Positions 9,433-17,821 of a stretch of DNA of 64,000 nt are shown piece by piece. A program made the translations under genes and the position numbers. The stretch's first letter is position 1, and every line of letters starts with the position of its first letter. This DNA comes from Lentilactobacillus diolivorans DSM 14421 (lineage in GTDB: Bacteria > Bacillota > Bacilli > Lactobacillales > Lactobacillaceae): contig NZ_AZEY01000068.1 in assembly GCF_001434255.1 (NCBI RefSeq), positions 119,330 through 183,329 on the forward strand. Reading direction: 5' to 3'. The notes beneath the pieces were generated by a model. It saw only the letters and a list, made by a program, of their open reading frames with translations, searched no databases and was not told the DNA's origin.

Positions 9433-9534
9433 TTATTTATCAGATTTTTTCTTAGCCATTGTTAAGTCCTTGGTGTCGATTCGAAATTCCGGGATGACTG
9501 GTGACGCATTAATTTCGGTTGAAAATAGTGCCAC
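9433..9534 (-). CDS. 33-codon open frame between hicB and jetA, possible hicB frameshift tail
   Basis: A GTG-started frame begins two bases after the hicB stop codon and encodes a peptide with the protein-like stretch ASPVIPEFRIDTKDLTMAKK and a lysine-rich end. It is in a different frame from hicB. Either it is a separate small coupled gene, or hicB once had, or still makes by frameshifting, a C-terminal extension. No ribosome binding site stands clearly before the GTG. Coding status is uncertain. Confidence 0.35.
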   Translation of the reverse strand: MALFSTEINASPVIPEFRIDTKDLTMAKKKSDK

Positions 9535-9536
9535 GG

Positions 9537-9767
9537 CTATATTTCATTTATCGGTTCTGGTATCCGAATGCCATCCTGAAGACACTTTTTAAGCCAAATC
9601 TCTTTGGCACCTTCTAAATCAGCCATTGCTTCTTCAATCGTCGCTCCAAAGGCGATGACACCTGGAAGCAGCGGAATCGTCAGCTTGTAGTAGGATTCCC
9701 CCTCGTCTTCTATAAAATTCATAACAACTTCGTACGACAAATTCATATAATACTTTAGACCATTCAT
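9537..9767 (-). CDS. hicB: HicB-like antitoxin-family protein
   Basis: A 76-aa protein with the HicB RNase-H-like fold: beta-strand start YYMNLSYEVVMNFIEDEG, then KLTIPLLPGVIAFGATIEEAMADLEGAKEIWLKKCLQDGIRIPEP, which is the classical HicB core ending in IPEP. The ATG at 9767 is preceded by GCGAGG; the frame is open upstream but that part is not HicB-like. HicB proteins neutralise the HicA mRNA interferase; no hicA was found next to it, and no DNA-binding tail is present in frame. It lies directly upstream of the jet operon on the same strand, so it might be co-transcribed with it. Confidence 0.75.
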   Translation of the reverse strand: MNGLKYYMNLSYEVVMNFIEDEGESYYKLTIPLLPGVIAFGATIEEAMADLEGAKEIWLKKCLQDGIRIPEPINEI

Positions 9768-10200
9768 TTTTACGCCTCGCTTTCTAATTCTTGAAAATTT
9801 TAACAGCCGCCCGGAATACTGTCTCTTGAAAATGCCATGATTAGAAAATGAAGTCGAAAATTTCCGTTTCAAAATTAATATTTGTTAGTAGAACCGCCAT
9901 TATCGTTATAAAAAAATAAACATGATATTCTCATTCCTTGAAAAAAGGTCTTTACGCAATGGATATTCCTTAAAAATTACTCTCGAGCTTTGTTAGTCTA
10001 CTTGCCGCACCGTATGCAGTGTCATGCTATCATAATTTATTAATGAGGAAAGAGCATAAAGATTTTGGCTAATACCACTAAATACATAAAAAAATTAATT
10101 TGTTTTCAATTAAAAATAATTGGATTACCGAACAATTTAAAAAATAACAGAAAAAAATGAGTTAATCAAGGACTTGATCACTGACCTTTGTTGCTTTAGG
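9768..10200. other. AT-rich intergenic region, no gene recognised
   Basis: About 430 bp between hicB and the terminator of the small secreted protein gene. It should hold the hicB/jet promoter on the minus strand. Both strands are broken by frequent stops; no hairpin or repeat of note was seen. Confidence 0.4.
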
Positions 10201-10241
10201 CAAAAAAGAAGCGATACCGATTAGCGGCACCACTTCTTTAT
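10201..10241 (-). terminator. Terminator after the small secreted protein gene
   Basis: AAAGAAG and CTTCTTT enclose a second stem (TGGTGCCG with CGGTATCG, using G-T pairs) around CTAAT; the minus strand continues into TTTTTTG. Confidence 0.75.
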
Positions 10242-10300
10242 TTAATGACAGTTACCCAAGTAAAAAATCATTCTATATACGGCACTAACTCCAATTACTA

Positions 10301-10663
10301 TTATCTCTTTACGGTTTTATAATGTGGTGCATACGGATAATGAAGGACATGGAAGTGCCCACCATGAAGCGTTCCAAATATAGCATGAATTTTAACATAA
10401 TGTTTTCCTATAGGTCGTAAAGAAATCTTATCCATTCCTTGAGCCCCTGGATATGTCCAAATAAGCGTCCGCTTACTTGTTCTTGCTTTTAATTTCGGTA
10501 AAGAAACTTCAGAACCATATCCATTTCTTTTAAGAATATGTATGCTTTCTTTAAGTGAAATAGATCTAGTATTGGCAGATACAGCAATGCCCCCAAAATT
10601 AGGTGTTGAGAGTGCTGCCAGTGAAAGCAACGTAGCAACAGAAATCTTTAACAAACTTTTCAT
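10301..10663 (-). CDS. Small secreted protein of unknown function
   Basis: A 120-aa protein. The N-terminus MKSLLKISVATLLSLAALS is a clear signal peptide, with probable cleavage after AVSANT or near ASA-like residues around 28-31. The mature part is basic, with KLKARTSKRTLIWTYPGAQG and a His/Tyr-rich end (GGHFHVLHYPYAPHYK). No domain recognised. It has a good AAGGAGATC ribosome binding site and its own terminator. Similar small basic secreted proteins are frequent in lactobacilli and are mostly uncharacterised. Confidence 0.7.
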   Translation of the reverse strand: MKSLLKISVATLLSLAALSTPNFGGIAVSANTRSISLKESIHILKRNGYGSEVSLPKLKARTSKRTLIWTYPGAQGMDKISLRPIGKHYVKIHAIFGTLHGGHFHVLHYPYAPHYKTVKR

Positions 10664-10732
10664 ATTTTGATCTCCTTATTTTAACTTTAATTTTACGCAT
10701 TACTGTCAGAGCTTTAAACAACAATTGTTAAG

Positions 10733-10876
10733 TCATTTTACTTCTAATCTCTCTTTTAAGGTTTCTACTAGTATTTGAGATACATCAAGATTACTTGCTT
10801 TAGCCATCTCATTAAGATATTCTGGAACCATTACCATACATCAAACAGTCTTGTTGCCTACTAAAAACTTAATCAT
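10733..10876 (-). pseudogene. Broken hicB-like antitoxin C-terminal fragment
   Basis: The frame reads MIKFLVGNKTV, then an in-frame TGA, then MVMVPEYLNEMAKASNLDV and SQILVETLKERLEVK before the true stop. The second part is the ribbon-helix-helix-like tail of HicB antitoxins (VPEYLNEMAK...VSQ.L...L), and NKTVW normally precedes it, so the TGA probably replaces a TGG. The HicB core domain upstream is missing. It is therefore a decayed antitoxin remnant about 1 kb from the intact hicB. Confidence 0.55.
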
Positions 10877-10893
10877 ATTGACCGAAATTAAAT

Positions 10894-10923
10894 AAAAGTG
10901 GTACCACAAAGGGTACCACTTTT
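10894..10923 (-). terminator. Terminator of guaA
   Basis: A perfect 12-bp stem AAAAGTGGTACC/GGTACCACTTTT around ACAAAG, followed by TATTT on the minus strand, 110 nt beyond the guaA stop. Symmetric enough to work in both directions. Confidence 0.7.
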
Positions 10924-11032
10924 GCTTTAACTTATTTACTTTTGAGTGAGCATTTTCAATATCGTTTACCGGTATGTTTGCAGTAATAGCGCGCATCTAA
11001 ACTCATGCAAATCCATACAGCAAACGTATGTT

Positions 11033-12589
11033 CTATTCCCACTCAATTGTCGAAGGCGGCTTGCTCGTAACGTCATACACAATTCGATTAACCCCATCAA
11101 CTTCGTTTACAATCCGTGTCGAGATTTTTTGCAAGACTTCCCATGGCAACCGAGCAAAGTCGGCAGTCATCCCGTCGACTGAATTAACGGCTCGAATGGC
11201 AACGGTATAATCATAAGTTCGACCGTCACCCATAACACCAACACTCTTGAAACCTGGTAATACAGTAAAATATTGCCAAACTTTGCGTTGCAGACCCGCT
11301 TTAGCAATTTCATCCCGTAAGATTGCATCACTATCACGAACGATCCGGATCTTGTTAGGTGTCACTTCACCGAGCACTCGAATTCCTAAACCAGGGCCTG
11401 GGAATGGTTGACGCCAAACCAATGAATCGGGCATCCCTAATTTTTCACCAATCTCACGTGCTTCGTCTTTGAAAAGCTTGTTCAATGGTTCGATCAACTT
11501 GAATTTCATGTCCTCAGGAAGGCCACCCACGTTATGATGCGACTTAATCGTTTGAGCGGTATCAGTTCCACTTTCAACAACGTCAGTGTATAACGTTCCT
11601 TGAGCCAGGAATTCAATGCCATCTAATTTTCTAGCTTCGTCATTAAAGACTTCGATAAATTCTTTACCGATAATCTTTCGTTTCTTTTCAGGATCTGTGA
11701 CACCCTTAAGCTTGGATAAGAATCGGTCCTGCGCGTCAACTTTGACCACGTTTAAACCAAACTTCCCAACCAAGCTGTCCATAACCTGATCAGCTTCATT
11801 TTTTCTCAACAAACCATGATCAACAAAAATACTGGTTAGCTGCTTACCAATTGCTTTGTGTAACAGCACGCCGACAACGGATGAATCAACCCCGCCGGAA
11901 AGGCCAAGTAAGACCTTCTTATCGCCAACTTCTTTGCGGATATGTTCAATCTGCAAATCGATGAAATCATTCATCGTCCAGTTAGCTTCTGCATGACAAA
12001 CGTTAAATGCAAAGTTTTTTAAAATTTCATTTCCATGCTGGGTATTACGAACTTCAGCATGAAATTGAATGCCATAAAAGTTCCGTTCAACATCCTGCAT
12101 GGCAGAAATTGGGCAGTTCTGACTGGTTGCAACCGTCTTAAAACCATCTGGCACTTTGGTTACTAAATCACCGTGGCTCATCCAAACGGTTTGCTTCTTG
12201 GGTGTCCCTTCGAACAGAACCGCATCATCAGAAGTAATCTCGATGTCAGCATGACCATACTCAGCATCGTCGGCTTTTTCAACTTCACCGCCAGCAAGCG
12301 TGTATGCCATAATCTGCATGCCGTAACAAATTCCTAAAATTGGAATGCCTAACTTAAAAATATCTGGATCAACCTTTAGCGCGCCATCATCGTACACACT
12401 ATTTGGACCCCCGGAAAAAATAATTCCCTTGGGATGCATTGCTTTGATCTCATTTGCGGACAATGAATGTGATTTAAGCTCTGAATATACGCCTAAATCA
12501 CGAATTCGTCTTGTAATCAATTGGTTGTATTGACTACCGAAATCGAGCACTAAAATCTTATCGAAGCTTGATAAGTCCACGTTTGCCAA
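11033..12589 (-). CDS. guaA: GMP synthase (glutamine-hydrolysing)
   Basis: A 518-aa two-domain enzyme converting XMP to GMP with glutamine and ATP. The N-terminal glutamine amidotransferase domain has the nucleophile motif GICYGMQIM and the His/Glu pair in GIQFHAEV. The synthetase domain has the pyrophosphate loop [12 protein letters not shown] and the C-terminal dimerisation part [21 protein letters not shown] ending. The probable start is the TTG at 12589: GGTGG lies 8 nt upstream and the resulting 518 residues and N-terminus match lactobacillus GuaA, whereas the GTG three codons earlier touches the ribosome binding site. It follows coaA on the same strand after 94 nt. No purine riboswitch is visible. 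Confidence 0.97.
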   Translation of the reverse strand: MANVDLSSFDKILVLDFGSQYNQLITRRIRDLGVYSELKSHSLSANEIKAMHPKGIIFSGGPNSVYDDGALKVDPDIFKLGIPILGICYGMQIMAYTLAGGEVEKADDAEYGHADIEITSDDAVLFEGTPKKQTVWMSHGDLVTKVPDGFKTVATSQNCPISAMQDVERNFYGIQFHAEVRNTQHGNEILKNFAFNVCHAEANWTMNDFIDLQIEHIRKEVGDKKVLLGLSGGVDSSVVGVLLHKAIGKQLTSIFVDHGLLRKNEADQVMDSLVGKFGLNVVKVDAQDRFLSKLKGVTDPEKKRKIIGKEFIEVFNDEARKLDGIEFLAQGTLYTDVVESGTDTAQTIKSHHNVGGLPEDMKFKLIEPLNKLFKDEAREIGEKLGMPDSLVWRQPFPGPGLGIRVLGEVTPNKIRIVRDSDAILRDEIAKAGLQRKVWQYFTVLPGFKSVGVMGDGRTYDYTVAIRAVNSVDGMTADFARLPWEVLQKISTRIVNEVDGVNRIVYDVTSKPPSTIEWE

Positions 12590-12683
12590 TTCTTCCACCC
12601 TTTCAAAGTTGCGTCTTAAATGCTACATAAATAATAAACGATTAGAACCCGTTTGGTCAACTTTATTTTGAAAATCCAAACAT

Positions 12684-13613
12684 TCAATATTTTCTAAGGT
12701 ACAATCGATCAATAATATGATGTTCGGTCTTGTGCATTATCATATCAGCTCGCGACCGGGTTGGGAGAATATTTGCCTTAAGGTTCGGCAGGTCAATTGT
12801 ATCCCACACCCGCCGTGCCATCTTAAAGGCTTCCTGGCGGTCACCAATCGCATAATCATAGTAATAATTATCCGGATCCTGAAACGCGGTATCCATTAGA
12901 CGACCAAATCGATCCAAATACCATTTCTCAATTAACTTTTCATCTGCATCCATGTAAATCGAAAAATCGGTAAAGTCACTAATGTAAATTTGTTCATTGC
13001 TTGGCAATTGCAGGGTATTAATTCCCTCGACGATTAAAACATCGGGACGGTCAACCAATTCAAAACGATTGGGAATAATGTCGTAACTTTGGTGTGAGTA
13101 GACTGGCGACTTCGTAACCGGCACCCCGGCTTTAACCTCGTTCAAAAAGGTAATCAACTGACGCATGTCGTAACTTTCCGGAAACCCTTTTTTATCGTAA
13201 ATTCCCCGTTTTCTCAACTCAGCGTTGGAATACAAAAAACCATCGGTGGTAATCAGCTTCACGTGCTCACCGGTGAAATAGTTGCTGAGTAGTTCTTCCA
13301 AGACTCGGGCAGTGGTCGATTTACCAACCGCCACGCTACCGGAAATCCCAATAATAAACGGTACCGTCCGCACCCGCTTATGTAAAAAGCGGGCTTTAGT
13401 TGTCTGCCACTTATCAAAGTTATTTTTCTGCAGCCGAATCATGTGCACCAACGGTTTGTAAATATCGGCAACATCTTCAATTGAAATTTGGTCGTTAAAA
13501 GCCTTGATGTGCTTCAACTCACTAGGGGTCAGTGGCAAATTACGTTCATTTTCATCATAAAAGTGTTTCCACTCAGACTTGGTAAATGAGTAATAATTAA
13601 TTAAATCATCCAT
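12684..13613 (-). CDS. coaA: Pantothenate kinase, type I
   Basis: A 309-aa cytoplasmic kinase catalysing the first step of coenzyme A synthesis. Walker A is GISGSVAVGKSTTARVL, the typical prokaryotic PanK I motif; LITTDGFLYSNAELRKRG and KKGFPESYDMR are the substrate-binding signature, and VLIVEGINTLQ the Walker B-like strand. Full length, ATG start with GGAG 12 nt upstream. Upstream of guaA on the same strand. Confidence 0.97.
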   Translation of the reverse strand: MDDLINYYSFTKSEWKHFYDENERNLPLTPSELKHIKAFNDQISIEDVADIYKPLVHMIRLQKNNFDKWQTTKARFLHKRVRTVPFIIGISGSVAVGKSTTARVLEELLSNYFTGEHVKLITTDGFLYSNAELRKRGIYDKKGFPESYDMRQLITFLNEVKAGVPVTKSPVYSHQSYDIIPNRFELVDRPDVLIVEGINTLQLPSNEQIYISDFTDFSIYMDADEKLIEKWYLDRFGRLMDTAFQDPDNYYYDYAIGDRQEAFKMARRVWDTIDLPNLKANILPTRSRADMIMHKTEHHIIDRLYLRKY

Positions 13614-13696
13614 ATCTGCTTAATCTCCGAATGTTCTTATATCGTTTCATTATAACATGTCAACGAGGTTGGAACTTCTGCTAAAACACATTCATC

Positions 13697-13735
13697 AAAA
13701 AAAGCCGGAACAGAATTTAACTGCCCCGACTTTTG
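13697..13735 (-). terminator. Terminator of helD
   Basis: Stem AAAAGTCGGGG/CCGGCTTTT on the minus strand followed by a run of T, between the helD stop and the coaA start. Confidence 0.75.
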
Positions 13736-13836
13736 ATATTAGTGTTGTCCCTTTAAAATCGATGTTACAAGGCGTCATCGTACATAATGACGGTTTCTAT
13801 TACATGTGAAACAAGGCTTATGTCGCTTTCACCTCG

Positions 13837-16152
13837 CTACGACCGAGCCGTCGACTTCTCCATTACATATTCACTTTCAGGAACTCGATCAAACAATGGT
13901 GACAAGTCGTGAGTAGCAATAATTGTCAACCGATGCATGGCTCGGGTACAAATGGTGTAAACCAATTGTCGGTCACGTTCATTGCCGTAACAATCACTTG
14001 ACGCATCCCACATAATGACACTATCAAATTCCAATCCTTTGGCAAGGTAGGATGGTACGACAATAATTCCTTTAACCAACCGTTGATTCTCAGTCCTAAT
14101 CAAGGTCGCCCGAACACCAGTCTCGGCTAATTTATTAGTTAACATCTCACACTCTTTCAATGTCTTACCAATAATTGCCGTTGTTTCGTGATCGTTCAAG
14201 TTAATCTCAGCCTGTCTCTTGACGGTTTCAACGGCTGCGTCTACCCCGTCTTCAACATAAATGTGGGGTAATTCGCCTTCTCGATTAAACGGCACAATTT
14301 CCTCACCATTGGTTAATAAGTGCTTGGTAAAGTTAGTAATTTGTTCAGTTGAACGATATGACTTGGTTAATTGAACAACCCGCGTCTTATCAGCTGGGAA
14401 CATGGTACTTAATTCATCCAGCAACTTGCGGCTATTTTCATGAGTAAAAATGGCTTGATTCAGATCACCCAGCAGGGTAAATTTAGCTCGTGGAAAACTA
14501 AATTTCAAAAAGGCGAGCTGAAAGGCTGAATAATCTTGAACTTCATCGATAAACAGGTAACGAATATCCTTATCGCCCCGTTTACCCGTCATCAGATCAT
14601 AAAGATAAAGGTAGGCCGATGCATCAGCCAATGATAGCCGCCCCTGTTTCAAGCGACCAATCGTTGCCTTAATATCTTCCTTCCACTGCGTTTCATCAAG
14701 ACCATAGTGGCCTAAATCAACAATTTGCGGACAACTCCGCAGCATATGAACAAATTGATTGTTGATACTCAAGAAATGGTTACGGATAATTTGCCGATGT
14801 AGCTTACTGAAAGCTTTCACCACAATTTGTCGCGCTAAGAACTTAAATTCCTTGTCAGAATCCAGAATTTCCTCTTGTTCACCCTTTTGATGCATCTGTT
14901 GAATTTCTTCCCGTGATAAGGTCTGCACGGCGTCTTCAACCCATTTCTTCCGCATTTCAACGTGAATCTTTCGGTTTAACATTTTCAGCAACTTTTCCTT
15001 AGTCGCATCCAGCCGATTTCGTAAATTATAGTTCTCATTAAAACTATAGTAGATTTCTTCGACTTTTTCTTTGGGGAACATCACTGACCCGTTGAACATC
15101 AAGTTTCTAAACCGCATGTCTTCTTTGTTCAAATGATTAGCATAGGCACTGACCGCTTTAAAGTAATCCAAGCTACCTTTGATATCATTAATTTTTTGAG
15201 CGCGTTCCTCAATTTGTTCATCAAATCGTTGCGCCAGTGTTTCAACTTTCAAACTTGGCAATCGATACGAACTATATTGATAAAACGTCATCTGGACCAT
15301 GTTTTGTTCACCCAATTCAGGTAGCACCTGATTAATGTAATCATTAAACAATTGATTAGGTGAGAACAAAATAATCTGACCAGAATGAAGATTACCACGG
15401 TATTGATAAAGTAAATAGGCGACCCGTTGCAAAACCGCCGCCGTTTTACCGGATCCGGCAGCACCTTGAACAAATAGTAATTCTGAATTTGTGTCCCGGA
15501 TAATCTGGTTTTGTTCCTTTTGAATGGTCGTCACGATACTCTTCATCTTAGTATCAGAACGATTACTCAACGCATCGAGAAGCATCTGATCACCGACAAC
15601 TTCTTCGGTGTCAAAGACTGTCTTAATTTTTGAATTTTCAATTTGAAATTGTCGCTTTAATTTAACGTTAACGGTTTGTTCACCATCAGGTGTCATGTAG
15701 GTGACATCCCCAATCCCACCATTGTAATAAATGCTGGAAATCGGAGCCCGCCAATCATAAATTAAATAATGGTCGGGTTTATCGGTAAATGACGCCATCC
15801 CGATGTAAATCGTTTCGGAACGTTTCTCACCAGTTTCATGAAAGTCAATCCGAGCAAAGTATGGATTACCTTCAAGTTTGTTAAGCGTCCCAAGTTCGCG
15901 GGCAGCATGTTCTTGGCGGTTTTCACGTTCAGAAAGCATCTGTTGTTGTTGTCGAATCGACATCGCGGTATCCATCATGCCGCTGTAAGTTGAAGTTTTA
16001 AGTCGAACATCATTGTTAAAGTTGGCGTAAATGTCTTTGACGTCTTTTTTAGTTGATTTAATCTTCTTTTCAAGACTAGTCTCGGCGACTTTAATCTTGT
16101 AAATGACGCCGTCTAAGTGTTGTTGTTCTTGTTGTTTAATATTATCTGCCAT
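13837..16152 (-). CDS. helD: HelD-type superfamily 1 helicase, RNA polymerase recycling factor
   Basis: A 771-aa UvrD/Rep-like ATPase. The N-terminal ~90 residues form the antiparallel helical arm seen in Firmicute HelD; then comes a strand-rich region (YFARIDFHETGEKRSETIYIGMASF, IYDWRAPISSIYYN), Walker A GAAGSGKT (230-237), Walker B FIDEVQDYS, LLGDLNQAIF (motif III), TKSYRST (motif IV) and the C-terminal YTICTRAMHRL motif VI. In Bacillus, HelD binds core RNA polymerase and releases stalled complexes; the DNA helicase role is doubtful. Start has GGGGAGG 7 nt upstream. Confidence 0.92.
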   Translation of the reverse strand: MADNIKQQEQQHLDGVIYKIKVAETSLEKKIKSTKKDVKDIYANFNNDVRLKTSTYSGMMDTAMSIRQQQQMLSERENRQEHAARELGTLNKLEGNPYFARIDFHETGEKRSETIYIGMASFTDKPDHYLIYDWRAPISSIYYNGGIGDVTYMTPDGEQTVNVKLKRQFQIENSKIKTVFDTEEVVGDQMLLDALSNRSDTKMKSIVTTIQKEQNQIIRDTNSELLFVQGAAGSGKTAAVLQRVAYLLYQYRGNLHSGQIILFSPNQLFNDYINQVLPELGEQNMVQMTFYQYSSYRLPSLKVETLAQRFDEQIEERAQKINDIKGSLDYFKAVSAYANHLNKEDMRFRNLMFNGSVMFPKEKVEEIYYSFNENYNLRNRLDATKEKLLKMLNRKIHVEMRKKWVEDAVQTLSREEIQQMHQKGEQEEILDSDKEFKFLARQIVVKAFSKLHRQIIRNHFLSINNQFVHMLRSCPQIVDLGHYGLDETQWKEDIKATIGRLKQGRLSLADASAYLYLYDLMTGKRGDKDIRYLFIDEVQDYSAFQLAFLKFSFPRAKFTLLGDLNQAIFTHENSRKLLDELSTMFPADKTRVVQLTKSYRSTEQITNFTKHLLTNGEEIVPFNREGELPHIYVEDGVDAAVETVKRQAEINLNDHETTAIIGKTLKECEMLTNKLAETGVRATLIRTENQRLVKGIIVVPSYLAKGLEFDSVIMWDASSDCYGNERDRQLVYTICTRAMHRLTIIATHDLSPLFDRVPESEYVMEKSTARS

Positions 16153-16217
16153 AATATGCCTCCCCTAGCAATTTGACTAACTAGTTTATCATATTTATCT
16201 AATGAATTCAAAGATTT

Positions 16218-16560
16218 GTAGCAGAGTGTGATCACCAGCGGTTAGCTCCCAGAATATAAGCGTCCCTAACTAAATATTCCGAACCTGAATATTTAGTTAG
16301 GGACGCTTATATGGCCGGGGGCTGCTGGTGGTCGCACGTTTCGACTCGGTTGCCTTTATCACACAGAATATTTGGGCTTGAATATTTGATTAGGAGAGGT
16401 TATATGGCCGGAAGTTGCTGCTTGGATCACGTTTCAGCTTGGCTGCCTAGACATTCCTCAAATATTCCGAACTTGAATATTTAGTTAGGGACGCTTATAT
16501 GGCCGGGAGCTGCTGGTGATCGCACGTTTCCACTCGCTGGCCTTTATACTGCAGAATATT
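16218..16560 (+). repeat. Structured repeat family 1, locus A (one full hairpin, two 3'-half units)
   Basis: The full hairpin at 16227-16338 has outer helix GTGTGATCACCAGC with GCTGGTGGTCGCAC, bulge GGTT, helix AGCTCCC/GGGGGCT, internal loop AGA x GGCC, inner helix from ATATAAGCG through CTAACTAAATATTC, and loop CGAACC. Two further units around 16363-16435 and 16457-16533 keep the loop and 3' strand but lack the 5' arm; their outer-helix strands are GCTGCTTGGATCAC and GCTGGTGATCGCAC. It lies between the divergent helD start and a phosphoketolase pseudogene. The sequence immediately before the hairpin is TAGCAGAGTG, as at locus F. Confidence 0.9.
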
Positions 16561-16600
16561 AGATTCTTAATATCTAATAAGGAATGATCAAACCCTTACT

Positions 16601-16887
16601 GACTATTTCAGAGGCACAGACTGGCATCCTCACTTTGTTGAAACAAATGGTGACGTGACTTATCCATCATTGAACATCATAGACATTTTTCACGCATTCC
16701 ATCAGATCCAGGTAACTGGGGTCACTTGGCAGAAAAGGACCACAAGTTGGTCAACGAAGCCAGTAATTTAGTTGGTAATATGGATCAAATGTTAGCCAAA
16801 CATCATGGCTTTATCCGCCATTATGGGACAGATATACCAGAGGTCACGAATTGGAAATGGTCCGGTAACTTGAAAAATAAGTATTGA
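16601..16887 (+). pseudogene. xpk: Decayed xylulose-5-phosphate/fructose-6-phosphate phosphoketolase
   Basis: Fragments collinear with phosphoketolase survive without a usable start. DYFRGTDWHPHFVE resembles the N-terminal-third segment QYFESMNWEPIFVEG; TYPSLNII matches KKYPSLNIIAAS of the middle; after a frameshift, SDPGNWGHLAEK matches QDPGALTHLAEK; and NMDQMLAKHHGFIRHYGTD with IPEVTNWKW is the C-terminus. Large internal deletions separate them, so the ~790-residue enzyme has shrunk to under 300 bp. An intact phosphoketolase must exist elsewhere if the organism is heterofermentative. Confidence 0.75.
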
Positions 16888-16971
16888 TCGTTAATGAATG
16901 TGGGAGAAAGGCACATCGGTCGTAAACTGCCTTTGCAAATTCATTAATCATCTATAAGCCACAATCAAGCG

Positions 16972-17529
16972 TTAATCGAGTAACGTCTTTAACTCCTTAA
17001 ATGCAATGGGTAACTGTTTATCCTTACCGTTATCCGTAAAGTGGTGCCCCGTTGGCATCAAGACAAATTTGGCATGCAGATGTCTGGCCAATGTTAACGT
17101 GTAGGGATATGGCACACTGGGATCATTTAACGCGGAAATCACCGTCACTTGGTTAATCTTTGGCAAAATTTGAGTATAATCAACGGGATGTTCTGTGAAG
17201 GAATCCAGTTCGGGGAGTGTCCAAATCGGTTCGTCAAAGCCCGAAACCAGTAATACATTAACATTTTTGACATCCTGTTTAGCTAAGTAATGGAGCACCT
17301 GAATGCAACCCAGACTATGACCAATCAAGGTCATCCCATCTTTAGCCTCAATTGTCCTGTCGCAATATTGATCCCAAGCCTGGACATCCGGGTGATTGGA
17401 ATCAGGAAAATTCAGTTTCTTAAACGGTATCTTTAATTTTTGTTCAACTTCCCTTTCAAGCCACGGAAACCAATGATCCGTACCAAAGGATGTGTACCCA
17501 TGAAACATATAAATCATTTCTGTCATCAT
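16972..17529 (-). CDS. RBBP9/YdeN-family alpha/beta hydrolase
   Basis: A 185-aa small serine hydrolase. The N-terminal MIYMFHGYTSFGTDHWFPWL is the oxyanion strand of the family, the nucleophile elbow is LIGHSLGCIQ, an acid lies in SALNDPSVPY and the histidine in PTGHHFTD. Cytoplasmic, no signal peptide. Family members are short alpha/beta hydrolases of poorly known substrate. Start ATG-ATG with AAGGTGA upstream. Divergent from the histidine phosphatase gene. Confidence 0.85.
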   Translation of the reverse strand: MMTEMIYMFHGYTSFGTDHWFPWLEREVEQKLKIPFKKLNFPDSNHPDVQAWDQYCDRTIEAKDGMTLIGHSLGCIQVLHYLAKQDVKNVNVLLVSGFDEPIWTLPELDSFTEHPVDYTQILPKINQVTVISALNDPSVPYPYTLTLARHLHAKFVLMPTGHHFTDNGKDKQLPIAFKELKTLLD

Positions 17530-17679
17530 TATTCACCTTCATTAAAGTTGTAATTAGTTACTCATTATAAGATAATTTACAATCATAATCAGCTGCTTTT
17601 TATTCTGACGGATTAATGTAAATTCTCGATGACAACTTTGTAAATAGATTGCAAAAATCATTTTGTGATTGGTACGGTT

Positions 17680-17708
17680 TTATTAATCCTTATAACGTAT
17701 GATATAAT
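17680..17708 (+). promoter_or_regulatory. Extended -10 promoter of the histidine phosphatase gene
   Basis: TATAAT at 17703-17708 is preceded by TGA, giving a perfect extended -10 (TGNTATAAT); a weak -35 TTATTA lies 17 nt upstream. It is 114 nt before the start codon, leaving room for the structured leader. Confidence 0.6.
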
Positions 17709-17737
17709 TTAGATGTTTTAAGTAAATGTATACTTAT

Positions 17738-17799
17738 GACTATTTCAATAAACCATCATCTCAACCTAAATGACGAGATGATGAATATTCCAAATAGTC
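17738..17799 (+). promoter_or_regulatory. Structured 5' leader hairpin
   Basis: Two nested helices, GACTATTT with AAATAGTC and CATCATCTC with GAGATGATG, are separated by an internal loop; the apical loop is about 12 nt. There is no U-run after it, so it is not a terminator, and it ends 22 nt before the start codon of the phosphatase gene. It may protect the mRNA or control translation. Confidence 0.5.
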
Positions 17800-17821
17800 A
17801 CTATATTTAGGAGGATTTCAG

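Noticed and set aside
9768..9872. Longer HicB with 35 extra N-terminal residues
   Set aside because: The upstream part is basic and unlike HicB, while the inner ATG has a good GAGG ribosome binding site and matches the domain start.
10664..11032. guaA-linked purine riboswitch or hicA toxin gene
   Set aside because: The region holds only the broken hicB tail and a terminator and is downstream of guaA; no aptamer-like structure or HicA motif was found.
12590..12683. Guanine riboswitch before guaA
   Set aside because: Only 94 nt separate coaA and guaA, and no conserved purine-aptamer loops could be seen.
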